Below, one piece after another: positions 1 to 8,989 of a stretch of DNA of 64,000 nucleotides (its first letter is position 1; each line of letters begins with the position of its first letter). Below the pieces are notes generated by a model that worked only from the letters and a program-made list of their open reading frames with translations, did no database searches and had not been told where the DNA came from. The DNA is from Streptomyces virginiae. GTDB lineage: Bacteria > Actinomycetota > Actinomycetes > Streptomycetales > Streptomycetaceae. A program made the translations under genes and the position numbers. Where the stretch lies: NCBI RefSeq assembly GCF_000720455.1, contig NZ_JOAK01000002.1:124001-188000 (forward strand), written 5' to 3'.

Positions 1-374
1 GCCTCCTTGGCCCGGGCACGGGTGGCGGGGTCGGCGACGGCGAGGCGGCCCTGGCCCGGATAGACCTCCTTGGCCACGTGCGTGCCGGCGATCACCGCGA
101 AGGCGGTGCCGTCGCGCAGGGTGTCGATCGCCGCCGCCGTGGCCTCGCGGGCGCCGCGCATCTTCTCCGGCGGGTACTCCATGGAACCCGAGCAGTCGAC
201 CATGATCACGACGGCGGCCGTGCCGTCGGCGGGCGTCCCGCGGGTGACGCTGCCGCCGCCCGTGGCGGTGACGGTGACGATGGCGTGGACGTCCCGCCCG
301 CCTTCGGGAAGGAACTCGTTCTGGTACACGTCCACGCTGAAGCGCGGGGCGCTCGGCTTGGCGAAATTCGCCAT
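1..374 (-). CDS. vWA-domain (TerY-like) protein, C-terminus cut by window edge
   Basis: About 124 N-terminal residues are visible. A beta-rich lead-in is followed by a von Willebrand A fold starting near residue 55, with the metal-ion-dependent adhesion motif D-C-S-G-S about residue 60, preceded by the hydrophobic strand AAVVIMV. The start is the ATG at 374, with AGGAG eight bases upstream and 33 bases after the phosphatase stop, so the gene is co-transcribed as the last visible member of the kinase operon. vWA domains of this kind usually act in the cytoplasm as metal-dependent protein-binding modules. Next to a PP2C phosphatase and a Ser/Thr kinase this one resembles the TerY member of vWA/PP2C/kinase triads. 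The domain call is firm; the role is inferred from context. Confidence 0.85.
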   Translation of the reverse strand, partial: MANFAKPSAPRFSVDVYQNEFLPEGGRDVHAIVTVTATGGGSVTRGTPADGTAAVVIMVDCSGSMEYPPEKMRGAREATAAAIDTLRDGTAFAVIAGTHVAKEVYPGQGRLAVADPATRARAKE

Positions 375-407
375 CGGCTGGACTCCTAGAGGGCTCGGGC
401 AGGCGGG

Positions 408-1991
408 TCAGACCTGCGGGCGCGCTTCCACTTCCGGTTCCGGTGCTGCGGCCGGTCCGGGCTCCGGTGCCGCTCCCGGTTCCCGTTCGGTCTGCGTGGC
501 GAACGGCACGACGGCCACCGTGATGTTGTCGTGGCCGCCGCCGTCGAGGGCGTGGCCCACGAGCACCTGCGCGCTGTGCAGCGGGCGTACCGCGGCGTCG
601 GCGGGCAGCACCTGGGCCATCTCCCGCGCGGACTCCGCGTAGTTCCACAGGCCGTCGGTGCAGACCACCACCACGCCGGGGTGGTCCGGCTTGAAGATCG
701 CGGTGTGCGGTTCGAGGTCGTACGCGTCGGCTCCGAGCCAGCCGGTGATGGCGTGCGCGCGGACGTCCGCGTAGGCCTCGGCCTCGCCCATCAGGCCGGC
801 GGCGACCATCTGGGCGGCCCAGGAGTCGTCCTCGGTGAGGCGGCGGGGCAGCGCGGCGCGGTCGTCGGGCACCCAGTAGGCGCGGCTGTCGCCGACCCAG
901 CCGATGGTGAGCAGGCCGCCGCTGACGACGGCCCCGACCAGGGTGCAGGCGGGCGCGTTCTGCGCGCCGGGGACCTCCGGAGCCAGGGCGTTGACCGCCG
1001 CGGCGGCGGCCAGGATCGCCTCGTGCATGGCCTCCTGGGGGTGCGCGCCACGAGGGAGCGCCTCCAGCAGCGCCTCGTTGGCGGCGGCCGCCGCGGCGGC
1101 CGACGCCTCGTCGGGGCGGCTCGCGGAGGAGACCCCGTCGCACACGATGGCGACGGTGGCGGCGGAGCCGTCGGGCAGGGCGGTGGCCGACACGGCGAAC
1201 GAGTCCTCGTTGCGGTGGTGGCGCAGGCCCCGGTCGCTGACGGCGGCGACGCTGCCGAGCTCCTCCTCGACGTGGTCGCGCTCGCGGGGCTGCGCGTGCC
1301 CGCAGTGCTCGCAGTACCCGTCGGTGTCGACGTGCCCGGCCCGGCAGGCCACACAGGTCTTCCCGCCGGGCGCCGCGCCGGACGGGGGCGGGCCGTCGTA
1401 CCCGTTCTCGTACGGGTTCTCGTGCGGGGCCTCGTGGGCGCCCTCGCCCGTGCCCCAGGGCGTGGCCCCGGGGGGCGGGCCGGGGTGGCCGCCGGCGGGG
1501 TCGCCGCCGGGACGGTCGTGGCGGGTCTCGGGGCCGTCCGCCGGGCCCTGGCCGGCGCCGTACGGGTTCTCGTGGCCCGGGTAGGCGGCTCCCGCCGGGC
1601 CCGGCCGGGGCTCCGGCTCCTGCTCCGGTTCCTGTTCCGGGCGGTGCTGCGCCGGGGCGGTGGCCCAGTCGGCCGGGTCCCCCACCAGGGTCGGCGCGGC
1701 GGCGGCCACGCTGCCCCAGCCGGGGGCGGGCTCACCGGCGCCGGGCGAGCCGTGCGGGCCGGCCGGCGCCGGCATCCCGTACCCGCCCGCGGGGGCGGCC
1801 TGGACCGGCGCGGGCGGCGCGGCGGGCGCCGGTGGCGCCGGTGGCGCCGGTGGGATGGGGATGGTCGGGTGGTCCGTGGACGCGGCCGGGGGAGAAGAGG
1901 TCAGGGCGTAGCCGCAGAGGCCGCAGAAACGGTCACCCTCTTCCAGGGGTTCCGCGCAGCTGGGGCAGCCCGACGGCCGATGCATCGACAT
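408..1991 (-). CDS. PP2C-family Ser/Thr phosphatase with two zinc ribbons
   Basis: A 527-residue cytoplasmic protein predicted to dephosphorylate Ser/Thr-phosphoproteins, likely opposing the kinase encoded upstream. It begins with a zinc ribbon (Cys 9, 12, 23, 26), then about 170 residues of Pro/Gly/Ala-rich linker, a second ribbon (CVAC...CEHC), then a PP2C domain over the last 290 residues. PP2C metal-site motifs are visible: NEDSF, CDGVSSA, VGDSRAYW, CTDGLW and GGHDNITV. The tail is again Pro/Glu-rich. I chose the ATG at 1991; a TTG at 1994 is also in frame. The start directly follows the kinase stop, implying translational coupling. The zinc ribbons match those on the kinase and may be shared docking modules (inference). 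Confidence 0.9.
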   Translation of the reverse strand: MSMHRPSGCPSCAEPLEEGDRFCGLCGYALTSSPPAASTDHPTIPIPPAPPAPPAPAAPPAPVQAAPAGGYGMPAPAGPHGSPGAGEPAPGWGSVAAAAPTLVGDPADWATAPAQHRPEQEPEQEPEPRPGPAGAAYPGHENPYGAGQGPADGPETRHDRPGGDPAGGHPGPPPGATPWGTGEGAHEAPHENPYENGYDGPPPSGAAPGGKTCVACRAGHVDTDGYCEHCGHAQPRERDHVEEELGSVAAVSDRGLRHHRNEDSFAVSATALPDGSAATVAIVCDGVSSASRPDEASAAAAAAANEALLEALPRGAHPQEAMHEAILAAAAAVNALAPEVPGAQNAPACTLVGAVVSGGLLTIGWVGDSRAYWVPDDRAALPRRLTEDDSWAAQMVAAGLMGEAEAYADVRAHAITGWLGADAYDLEPHTAIFKPDHPGVVVVCTDGLWNYAESAREMAQVLPADAAVRPLHSAQVLVGHALDGGGHDNITVAVVPFATQTEREPGAAPEPGPAAAPEPEVEARPQV

Positions 1992-1994
1992 CAA

Positions 1995-4883
1995 TCACAC
2001 CCACGTCCGGGGACGGAAACGGTTGGCCCGTTCCACCAGTTCGATCCTCTCCTCGCCACGCCGTGCCAGCCGTGCGAGGACGCGGTACGAGCGCTCCAGT
2101 CCGAAGCGCAGGCCCCGCTCGTCCAGTTGACTGCCGAGCAGCGAGGTACGGCCGGGGTCGGCACCCCGGCTACCCGACAGTACCCAGTCCAGGGCAGAGC
2201 CCAGAACCTCCGTCGCCAGCGACTCCTGCCGTTCCGGGTCCAGCCCGAACCTCCGCAGGGCCTCCACCTGGTCGGCGGCCGCCGAAAGATCGGCCAGCAG
2301 CGGCTCGTCCGGTGACCGGTCGCGCAGACGTGCGCGTACCGCCGCCACCCGCGCGGCGGTGTAGTGGATGGACGCCTCCGGTACGGATTCCAGCGTGCGC
2401 ACGGCTCCGCCCCGGTCGCCGGCGGCCAGTTGGACCCGCGCCAGTCCGAAGGCCGCGCTGACGAATCCCGGATCGGTGATCCAGACCAGGCGGTAGTACT
2501 CGGCGGCGTTGTCCAGCTGGCCCAGCACCTCCGCGCACAGCCCGAGGGCCAGCTTCGGCGCGGGCTCGCCCGGGAAGGCGTCGTAGATCGCGTCGAAGGA
2601 CAGCGCCGCTATCTCGTCGTCACCGGTGGCGAGCGAGGCGATGCCGCGGGCCCACACGACGCGCCAGTCGTCCGGGTGGCGGGCCTCCAGCTCGGCCAGG
2701 GCGTCCCCGGCCGCGGACAGTTCACCCAGCTCCAGCCGGGCCCGCAGCTCCCGCAGCCGCAACTCGGCCGAGTCGGCGGGCGCGGAGGCCAGCGCGCCCA
2801 GCAGGTCGGCGGGCGCGGAGGCCAGCAGACCGGTCAGGAAACCGGCGTTGGGGTCGGCGGCGTCCACGAGCGGTACGGGCAGCGCCAGCGCCGTTTCGCG
2901 GGCGTCGAGGGTCGTGACGGTCGCTGCGGCCACGGGGGCGGAGGCGGGGGCGGGCGGCGATGCGACGGGGCCGGGGCCCGCTGCGGGAGCCTGCCGGGCC
3001 CGGGGCACGGCAGCCCCCGCCACGTGCGTGGCGGTGGTCCCGAGCCCCCCGCCGCCGACTGCGGACTGCCAGGTACCGGGCGTTCCGCCCGACGCGGCTG
3101 CGCCGCCGGCTGCGGAAGCCCACGTGCCGGGCGTGCCGCCGGGGGCCGTACCGGGCAGGCCGAGGCCGGTCGGCGGGGTGTGGCCCTGCGGGCCCGACGT
3201 GGCGGCGGCCGCCGACGGGGTCGGGACCCCGGCTCTGCCCGGCGCCGCAGCCGCCGGCCGGGCCGGGCCGCGGCCGACGAGACCGAGGAGCCCGCCACCC
3301 CGCCGGGAGGCGAACGGCCGGGAGGCGACGGTGCGGTGGCCCAGGCGGGAGACGACCGTGTCCGACGTGTCCGTGCCGGTGAACAGCAGGGTGTCCGGCA
3401 CCCGCAGTTCAGGGCCGAAGAGGGTGGACAGCTGCGGCCGCGGCCGCCCCGTCTGCAGCGCGACCACCTCCCGCAGCACACCCGTCAGCTGGTCGGCCAT
3501 CTCCTGCGCGGAGGCGAACCGCCGCCCCGGGTCCGGGTCGGTCGCCCGCACCAGCAGCCGGTAGAAGGACTCGTACCGACGGAACACCTCGATGTGCTCC
3601 GGGTCCGGCAGCGAATCCACGAACACGTTGGTGTAGCCCTGGAAGTCGAACGTCAGGACGGCCAGCGTCCGCGCCACCGTGTAGAGGTCCGAGGCCACCG
3701 ACGGCCCCAACTCCGCGACCTCCGGGGCCTGGTAGCCCACCGTGCCGTAGATGGCCGACTCCTCGTCGTCCATCCGCCGCACCGCGCCCATGTCGATCAG
3801 CTTCAGCTGGTCCTGCTGCTGGATCGCGTTGTCGACCTTGAAGTCGCAGTACAGCAGGTTCCGGCTGTGCAGGTGGCCCAGGGCCTCCAGCGCCTCGATG
3901 CCGTAGGCGCAGGCCTGTTCCACCGGCAGCGGGTCACGCCGGCCGTCCGGCCGGCGGCGTTCGTTCGCGATCTCCTTCAGCGACTTGCCGCCGACGTACT
4001 CCATGACGATGTACCCGTCCAGCGAACCGGTCCGCTGGTCCAGGTGCTCCACGAAGTTGTAGATCCGCACGATGTTGGAGTGCTCGATCTCCGCGAGGAA
4101 GCGCCGCTCCGAGATCGCGGCCTCCATCGCGTCGTGGTCCCCGGTGTCGAGCAGGCCCTTGAGGACCACCCACCGGTCCGCGACCGCCCGGTCCACCGCC
4201 AGGTACACCCAGCCCAGACCGCCGTGCGCGAGGCAGCCCGCCACCTCGTACTGGCCGCGCACCACTTCACCGGCGCGCAGCTTGGGCACGAAGGAGTACG
4301 GGTGCCCGCACTTGGTGCAGAAGCCCTCCGTCCGGCCCGGCCGGTCCCCGCGGGCCCGGCCCACCGGGGCGCCGCAGTCCGAACGCGAGCAGAAGCGCTT
4401 GCGCTCCGGCACCTCCGGATTCTCCAGGACCGCCGCCGAAGGGTCCGGACGGGGCACCTCCGGCACGTTGACCAGACCGGCGCCCAGCCTGCTGCGCCCC
4501 GAGGAGGAGGCGGCCGAGCCCGAACTGCGCACCGACACCGAACGGGTGGAGGCCTGCCCCGTGAGCGACCGCGAGAGCCGCCCCGACACCGAACGGCGGG
4601 ACGAGGAGGACCGGGAGGAGCGCGCAGACGCCGAGGAGCGCGCCGAGCCGTGGGACCCCTGCGAGCCCTGCGATCCGTGCGACGCCCGGGACCCACCGGA
4701 TCCCAGCGAGCCGCGGGCCGCGCTCGTCATGCCGGTCGGCGGTGACACCAGTTCCTCCGCACCCGCCGCGATCGAGCCGACCGGGGCCAGGCCGCAGGTG
4801 TCGCAGTACAGCTCGCCGCCGCCCATGTCCTCGTACGAACCCGGGCAGCCGGGGCGAACGCACGCTGCTCCGATCATGCTCAT
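1995..4883 (-). CDS. pknG: PknG-type serine/threonine protein kinase with zinc ribbons and TPR tail
   Basis: A 962-residue soluble kinase. Order of parts: N-terminal Cys ribbon (residues 8-31), a long Ser/Arg/Gly low-complexity stretch (about 55-130), a rubredoxin-like ribbon (Cys 165, 170, 189, 192), a kinase domain (about 210-480), an Ala/Pro/Gly linker, then TPR-like helices to the end. Kinase residues visible are VVLK (Lys about 242), YCDFK in place of the usual HRD loop, and IDMG in place of DFG. The missing RD and altered DFG are typical of PknG. In mycobacteria PknG phosphorylates GarA and controls glutamate metabolism. The start is the ATG at 4883, sharing ATGA with the upstream stop; a longer reading frame to 5018 only runs into the upstream gene. 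It lies with glnH and glnX homologues as in mycobacteria. Confidence 0.92.
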   Translation of the reverse strand: MSMIGAACVRPGCPGSYEDMGGGELYCDTCGLAPVGSIAAGAEELVSPPTGMTSAARGSLGSGGSRASHGSQGSQGSHGSARSSASARSSRSSSSRRSVSGRLSRSLTGQASTRSVSVRSSGSAASSSGRSRLGAGLVNVPEVPRPDPSAAVLENPEVPERKRFCSRSDCGAPVGRARGDRPGRTEGFCTKCGHPYSFVPKLRAGEVVRGQYEVAGCLAHGGLGWVYLAVDRAVADRWVVLKGLLDTGDHDAMEAAISERRFLAEIEHSNIVRIYNFVEHLDQRTGSLDGYIVMEYVGGKSLKEIANERRRPDGRRDPLPVEQACAYGIEALEALGHLHSRNLLYCDFKVDNAIQQQDQLKLIDMGAVRRMDDEESAIYGTVGYQAPEVAELGPSVASDLYTVARTLAVLTFDFQGYTNVFVDSLPDPEHIEVFRRYESFYRLLVRATDPDPGRRFASAQEMADQLTGVLREVVALQTGRPRPQLSTLFGPELRVPDTLLFTGTDTSDTVVSRLGHRTVASRPFASRRGGGLLGLVGRGPARPAAAAPGRAGVPTPSAAAATSGPQGHTPPTGLGLPGTAPGGTPGTWASAAGGAAASGGTPGTWQSAVGGGGLGTTATHVAGAAVPRARQAPAAGPGPVASPPAPASAPVAAATVTTLDARETALALPVPLVDAADPNAGFLTGLLASAPADLLGALASAPADSAELRLRELRARLELGELSAAGDALAELEARHPDDWRVVWARGIASLATGDDEIAALSFDAIYDAFPGEPAPKLALGLCAEVLGQLDNAAEYYRLVWITDPGFVSAAFGLARVQLAAGDRGGAVRTLESVPEASIHYTAARVAAVRARLRDRSPDEPLLADLSAAADQVEALRRFGLDPERQESLATEVLGSALDWVLSGSRGADPGRTSLLGSQLDERGLRFGLERSYRVLARLARRGEERIELVERANRFRPRTWV

Positions 4884-6154
4884 GCGTCCTCCGTCCCCGG
4901 CCCCTCGGGCCGGATCGTCTGCTCGGGCTGCCGCCGGGGCACCAGCGACTCGGCGGCCGCCTGCTGGTAGCGCAGGACGGCCTGTTCGGCGGCCCGCAGA
5001 TCGCAGGGTGCGCTCCACAGCATCCGCCGGGCCACGTCGTACCTCTCGATCAGCAGGGGGTCCTCCGCCAGCCCGTGCCGGGCCACCTTCGCCTTGTAGG
5101 CGTCGAGACGCCCGCGCAGCTCGGCCCGTACGGCCAGTGGCGCCGTCACCGCGGTCAACGATTCACGGGCCCTGCGCAGTTCCTCCTCGGCCCGTTCCTC
5201 CAGGGATTCCAGCAGCGGCGAGAGCCGGTGCCAGCGTGCGTGACGCCGGTGCTCGGCAGCGGCCGCGAGCTGCTCCTGGAGCACCGTCGGCGGGCCGCTG
5301 ACCACGGGCACCTCGGACGCGGCGATCTTCGCCAGCACCTCGCCGCGCGCCGTCCGGGCCTCGGCCAGGGTCCGGTCGGCCCGCGAGAGCACGTCGCGCA
5401 GGCTGATCAGCCGCTGCTCGGCGTCCTGCCGTACGGCCAGTACCGCCTCGACCTCCCGGCGTACGTCCTCCAGCGCGAGCGCGGCCCGGTCGTAGCGGCC
5501 GGTGTCCGGCCGGCCACCGCCGGGCGCGGAACTCCCCGCGGCGGAACGCCAGAAGGCCAGTGGATCCGCGATCACCTGGGTGCGCAGCTCCGTGAGCTCG
5601 GCGGTGATGTACTCCAGGTCGTCGCCCGAGGGGTGCTCGCCCGGGCGCACGCCCACCGAGTGGGCCAGCGAACGGGTGCGGTGCAGTTCGGCGGCGAGCA
5701 GGTCGATCCGGGCGGGCAGCGCCGACCACACGGCGTCGGCCGCGACCACCACGTCCAGCGAACGCGCGTAGAGGTCGTTCATCCGGGTCACCAGCTCGGC
5801 GAGGGAGAGTCGTTCCGCCAGCGCGGCGCCCTCCGTGGCGGCCCCGGCGATCAGGACGCCGGGCCCGCGCAGCCGCTCGGTCAGCTCGATCAGGTCCTCG
5901 CGGTGGGGCCAGCGGCGCCGCTCACGGATCTCCCGGGCGGCGGCCAGGGCGCCGCTGTATGCGTCGAAGTACGTCCACAGGCGGGTGATGTCCGCGTCGG
6001 CCCCCGCCCACCGCTCCTTGGTGAGCCCGGCCAGCTCGGCGCCCTCCAGCAGCCGGCGCCCCGCGTGGTCCTGGAGGGCGAGCAGTGAGGTCTCGACGGC
6101 CTCGTGCTCAGCGCCCAGCCGGGCCAGGGCACGGTCGACGCCGTCCCGGTCCAT
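4880..6154 (-). CDS. Unrecognised alpha-helical protein of the pknG operon
   Basis: I do not recognise a family. The 424-residue product is almost wholly helical and charged, rich in Glu, Arg, Leu and Ala with heptad-like spacing, and has no signal peptide or membrane segment, so it is probably a cytoplasmic coiled-coil or helical-bundle protein. It lies between the binding-protein gene and the kinase and overlaps the kinase start by four bases (ATGA), so it belongs to the same operon. A scaffold or adaptor role for the kinase is only a guess from position. The start is uncertain: ATG at 6154 follows GGAG at a long spacing, GTG at 6157 is adjacent, and GTG at 6271 would place the start just after the glnH stop. 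Confidence 0.75.
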   Translation of the reverse strand: MDRDGVDRALARLGAEHEAVETSLLALQDHAGRRLLEGAELAGLTKERWAGADADITRLWTYFDAYSGALAAAREIRERRRWPHREDLIELTERLRGPGVLIAGAATEGAALAERLSLAELVTRMNDLYARSLDVVVAADAVWSALPARIDLLAAELHRTRSLAHSVGVRPGEHPSGDDLEYITAELTELRTQVIADPLAFWRSAAGSSAPGGGRPDTGRYDRAALALEDVRREVEAVLAVRQDAEQRLISLRDVLSRADRTLAEARTARGEVLAKIAASEVPVVSGPPTVLQEQLAAAAEHRRHARWHRLSPLLESLEERAEEELRRARESLTAVTAPLAVRAELRGRLDAYKAKVARHGLAEDPLLIERYDVARRMLWSAPCDLRAAEQAVLRYQQAAAESLVPRRQPEQTIRPEGPGTEDA

Positions 6155-6276
6155 CACTGCCGACCCCGTCTCCACCGACCGTGCCTCCGCTTCCGCCGCC
6201 GCCTCCGTGTTCGCTTCCCCGCTCCGCTCCGCGTCCGATCTCGTGCCCGGTCCCGTGCCCGGAATCGCCACCGGCC

Positions 6277-7365
6277 TCAGCCGTCCCGGTACTTGGGCGC
6301 GGGCGGCGCGGTCACGCCGGGCAGCACGGGCTGGAGGTGCTTGAGGTACGCCTTCATCCACGGGCTGTCGTTGCCGCCCGCGCGGTAGTTCTCCAGCACC
6401 TTGTTGACCCGGCGGACCAGGTCGGGGGCGTCCTTGTTCATCGCGACCCCGTAGAACTCGCGGGTGAAGGGCGAGCCCACCAGCCGCACCGACGGGTCCT
6501 GCGCGGCCTGGCCGGCGGCGAGGGCGTTGTCGGTGATGATGCCGTCGACCTCGTGCAGCTGGAGCCGGACCAGACAGTCCAGCTGGTTGGCGACGGTGAC
6601 CGGCTGCGATCCGTACGACTGGGCCTTGAGCGCGCTCTCCGCCGTGGAACCGGCCGCGACGCAGATCCGCTTGTCCTTCAGCGAGGCGTCGTAGCCGGTG
6701 ATCGGCGAGCCCTTCGGGGCCAGCACCTGCTGTCCGGCCTCGAAGTAGGCCGTCGAGAAGGCGACGTCCTCCAGCCGCTTGCAGTTGATGGTCATGGTGC
6801 GCACGACGACGTCGACGCGGCCCTCCTGGAGGGCGGGGATGCGCTGGCTCGTCGGGATGGCCCGGTAGATGACCGCGTTCTCGTCGCCCAGGATGTCCTT
6901 GGCGATGGCCTTGACCAGGTCGATGTCGAAGCCGTCGAGGCGGCCGCCCTCCGCGGTCTGGTTGCGGTACCCCCAGCGGAAGCTGTTCTGGTCCACGCCC
7001 GCGACGAGCTTGCCGGCCGCCTTGATCCGCGCGATGGCAGCCCCGTCCACCTCGGACGGGCGCAGGCTGGCCTCGGGGTCCTGGCAGGTGTCCGCGAGGA
7101 CCCAGGGCGCCGCCGGGGCCGCCACCGCCGAGGCGGGACGGCGGGGGACACCGGGTGCGGTGTCCGTCGTCGCGTGGGCCAGCGGCAGCAGCACCGCCGC
7201 GGCGGTCACGGCGCAGGCGACGGCCATCGCGCTCACGCCGCCCCAGCCGCGCAGCCGGCCGGCGGCCCGCCGGACCCCGGACCGCGCGCCGGGGGCACGC
7301 GTGCGGCCCTCGTGCTCCTCGTACTCCTCATGGCCCTCGGCGGCCCGCCGCGCCCGTATCCGCAT
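6277..7365 (-). CDS. glnH: GlnH-like amino-acid-binding protein, membrane-anchored
   Basis: A 362-residue periplasmic-binding-protein family member (bacterial extracellular solute-binding family 3). A basic cytoplasmic tail of about 42 residues precedes one membrane segment (43-65); the binding fold follows from about residue 105 (KLVAGVDQNSFRWG, GFDIDLVKAIA, VDVVVRTMTIN). There is no lipobox Cys, so anchoring appears to be by the N-terminal helix, unlike the lipoprotein GlnH of mycobacteria. The start is the ATG at 7365 with AGGTGA overlapping the glnX stop five bases away. In mycobacteria GlnH binds Asp/Glu-type amino acids and signals through GlnX to PknG; the same gene order supports that role here. 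No ABC transporter partner is adjacent, which favours sensing over transport. Confidence 0.85.
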   Translation of the reverse strand: MRIRARRAAEGHEEYEEHEGRTRAPGARSGVRRAAGRLRGWGGVSAMAVACAVTAAAVLLPLAHATTDTAPGVPRRPASAVAAPAAPWVLADTCQDPEASLRPSEVDGAAIARIKAAGKLVAGVDQNSFRWGYRNQTAEGGRLDGFDIDLVKAIAKDILGDENAVIYRAIPTSQRIPALQEGRVDVVVRTMTINCKRLEDVAFSTAYFEAGQQVLAPKGSPITGYDASLKDKRICVAAGSTAESALKAQSYGSQPVTVANQLDCLVRLQLHEVDGIITDNALAAGQAAQDPSVRLVGSPFTREFYGVAMNKDAPDLVRRVNKVLENYRAGGNDSPWMKAYLKHLQPVLPGVTAPPAPKYRDG

Positions 7366-7370
7366 CGCTC

Positions 7371-8780
7371 TCACCTGTACTCCGAAAGCCTGCGCCCGAT
7401 ACCGAGCAGGGCCGCTGTCGCGCCGATGACCACCAGTACCGCCGAGCCCGTCACCAGACCGCCCAGCGCGCCGATCCCGTCCTGGGCGGCGCGGGTGAAC
7501 TCCCGCTGCTCGTGGGCGACGGCCAGTTCCAGGGAGGCGTCCACCGTGTCGAAGGCGGCGCCGCTGCTCTCCTTGTGGTGATCGTCCCCGACGACCTGGG
7601 GCAGTGCGGCCTCGTAGTCGCCCTTCAAGTCCGCCTCCCGGGCCGCCGCGTGCCGCTGCTTCCACTGCTCCACGCCGTCCGCGGCGCGGCTCACGGGCGT
7701 TCGGCCGTCTTCGTCGTCGGCCAGCCGCAGCGCGGTCGCGAGCCCCGCGTCCAGCTGCTTCATGTTGTTCGTGAAGTCCACGTCGTACTTGTCGGACTTC
7801 TTGTCCTCGGCCAGTACGGCGCCCCGCGCGATCAGTGTCAGGTTCTCACTCGCACGGGCCTGGAGGGAGGCGATCCGCGCGTCGTTGAGCACCTTCATCG
7901 ACTCCTGCCCGTCCGTACGGGCTTCACTCAGCGAAGAACGCGCCACCGTGTGGCCGACGGACAGCCAGAGCAGCACCACCACGGAGGCGGCGGTCGCCGC
8001 CACCAGGCCGTGGTTGAAGACCCGGTTCGTGTGCCGGTAGTTGCGCCGCTGCGCCCACACCAGGGCGGCCACGGCGAGCAGGCCGAGGGCGAGTGAGCCC
8101 AGCGGCCAGGCCCGGGCGTCGTCGTCGTCGGTGTGCAGCCGCCGGGTCTCCGCCTCGTAGAGCCGCTGGGCGGCGGGCAGCAGCTGGGTGGTCATCTGTT
8201 CGTTGGCGTAGCGGAGGTAGGCGCCGCCCAGCGGCAGGCCCTGCCGGTTGGTGGCGCGGGCCTGCTCGATCAGGCCGGTGTAGCGCGGCAGCTGTTCGCT
8301 CAGCAGGGTGATCTGCTCGCGGGACTCCTCGCTGCCGCCGGTGTTGGCGGCGGCGCTCACCAGCAGGCGGGAGGCGTTGGCGATGTCCTTCTCGTAGCGC
8401 TGGCGGACCTCGCGCGGCTCCTGCGCGCCGAGGAGGAAACCGCTGGAGGAGGTGGTGTCGGCGTCGGCCAGGGAGCGGTAGATGCTGGCCGCGTCCGCGC
8501 TCAGCGGCTGGCTGCGGCCCACCACGTCGTCGGCGGCGGTGGCCCGGCCGGAGATCTCCCACACGCTGACCGTGCCGAACAGCACGATCAGCGCGGCCAG
8601 TACCGCGCCGATGATCCGCAGCCGGCCCGGCTCGGTGGTGGCAGCCTCGCGCAGCCGCTGCACTCCCTCGGACCAGGCGGTGCGTCTTCCGGGTGGCCCG
8701 GCGGGCGGCGACGCCGACGTGCCGGCGGGCGGCGCGGAGACACCACCCCCGGGCGCGGGCGCGCGTGATGTGATCGCCAC
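7371..8780 (-). CDS. glnX: GlnX-like transmembrane sensor protein
   Basis: A 469-residue membrane protein with four predicted membrane segments: residues about 56-76, two near the middle separated by a short basic loop (RRNYRHTNR), and one at the C-terminus. The two long regions between segments 1-2 and 3-4 are helical and would face outside, like tandem four-helix sensor domains. The GTG at 8780 has GGAGG eight bases upstream and fits better than upstream starts, which give a low-complexity Arg/Gly leader. Its position directly upstream of glnH and pknG matches the mycobacterial glnX-glnH-pknG set, in which GlnX relays extracellular amino-acid levels to PknG. It is the first gene of the operon. 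Sequence-level homology to GlnX was not computed; the call rests on topology and context. Confidence 0.78.
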   Translation of the reverse strand: MAITSRAPAPGGGVSAPPAGTSASPPAGPPGRRTAWSEGVQRLREAATTEPGRLRIIGAVLAALIVLFGTVSVWEISGRATAADDVVGRSQPLSADAASIYRSLADADTTSSSGFLLGAQEPREVRQRYEKDIANASRLLVSAAANTGGSEESREQITLLSEQLPRYTGLIEQARATNRQGLPLGGAYLRYANEQMTTQLLPAAQRLYEAETRRLHTDDDDARAWPLGSLALGLLAVAALVWAQRRNYRHTNRVFNHGLVAATAASVVVLLWLSVGHTVARSSLSEARTDGQESMKVLNDARIASLQARASENLTLIARGAVLAEDKKSDKYDVDFTNNMKQLDAGLATALRLADDEDGRTPVSRAADGVEQWKQRHAAAREADLKGDYEAALPQVVGDDHHKESSGAAFDTVDASLELAVAHEQREFTRAAQDGIGALGGLVTGSAVLVVIGATAALLGIGRRLSEYR

Positions 8781-8989
8781 CGTGACCTCCCCCTCGGTCC
8801 TGTCGTCCCCCAGCCGGCGCCGGGGGGTCCCCCTGCGCAGCAGCAGTATGGCCGTAGTGCCGGTGGACCACAGCACCCGGTGCTGGATCCGGGGCGATCC
8901 GCCCCCGCGGGTGCCTTTCGTCACCCCTTCACCGTCAATACGCCCTTAGGGCCGTAACGGTTGCAGACCGGGCGCCTTTCGGGGCGGGT

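Noticed and set aside
2364..4745. 793-residue plus-strand frame opposite pknG
   Set aside because: Antisense shadow; the minus strand encodes clear kinase motifs with ribosome sites.
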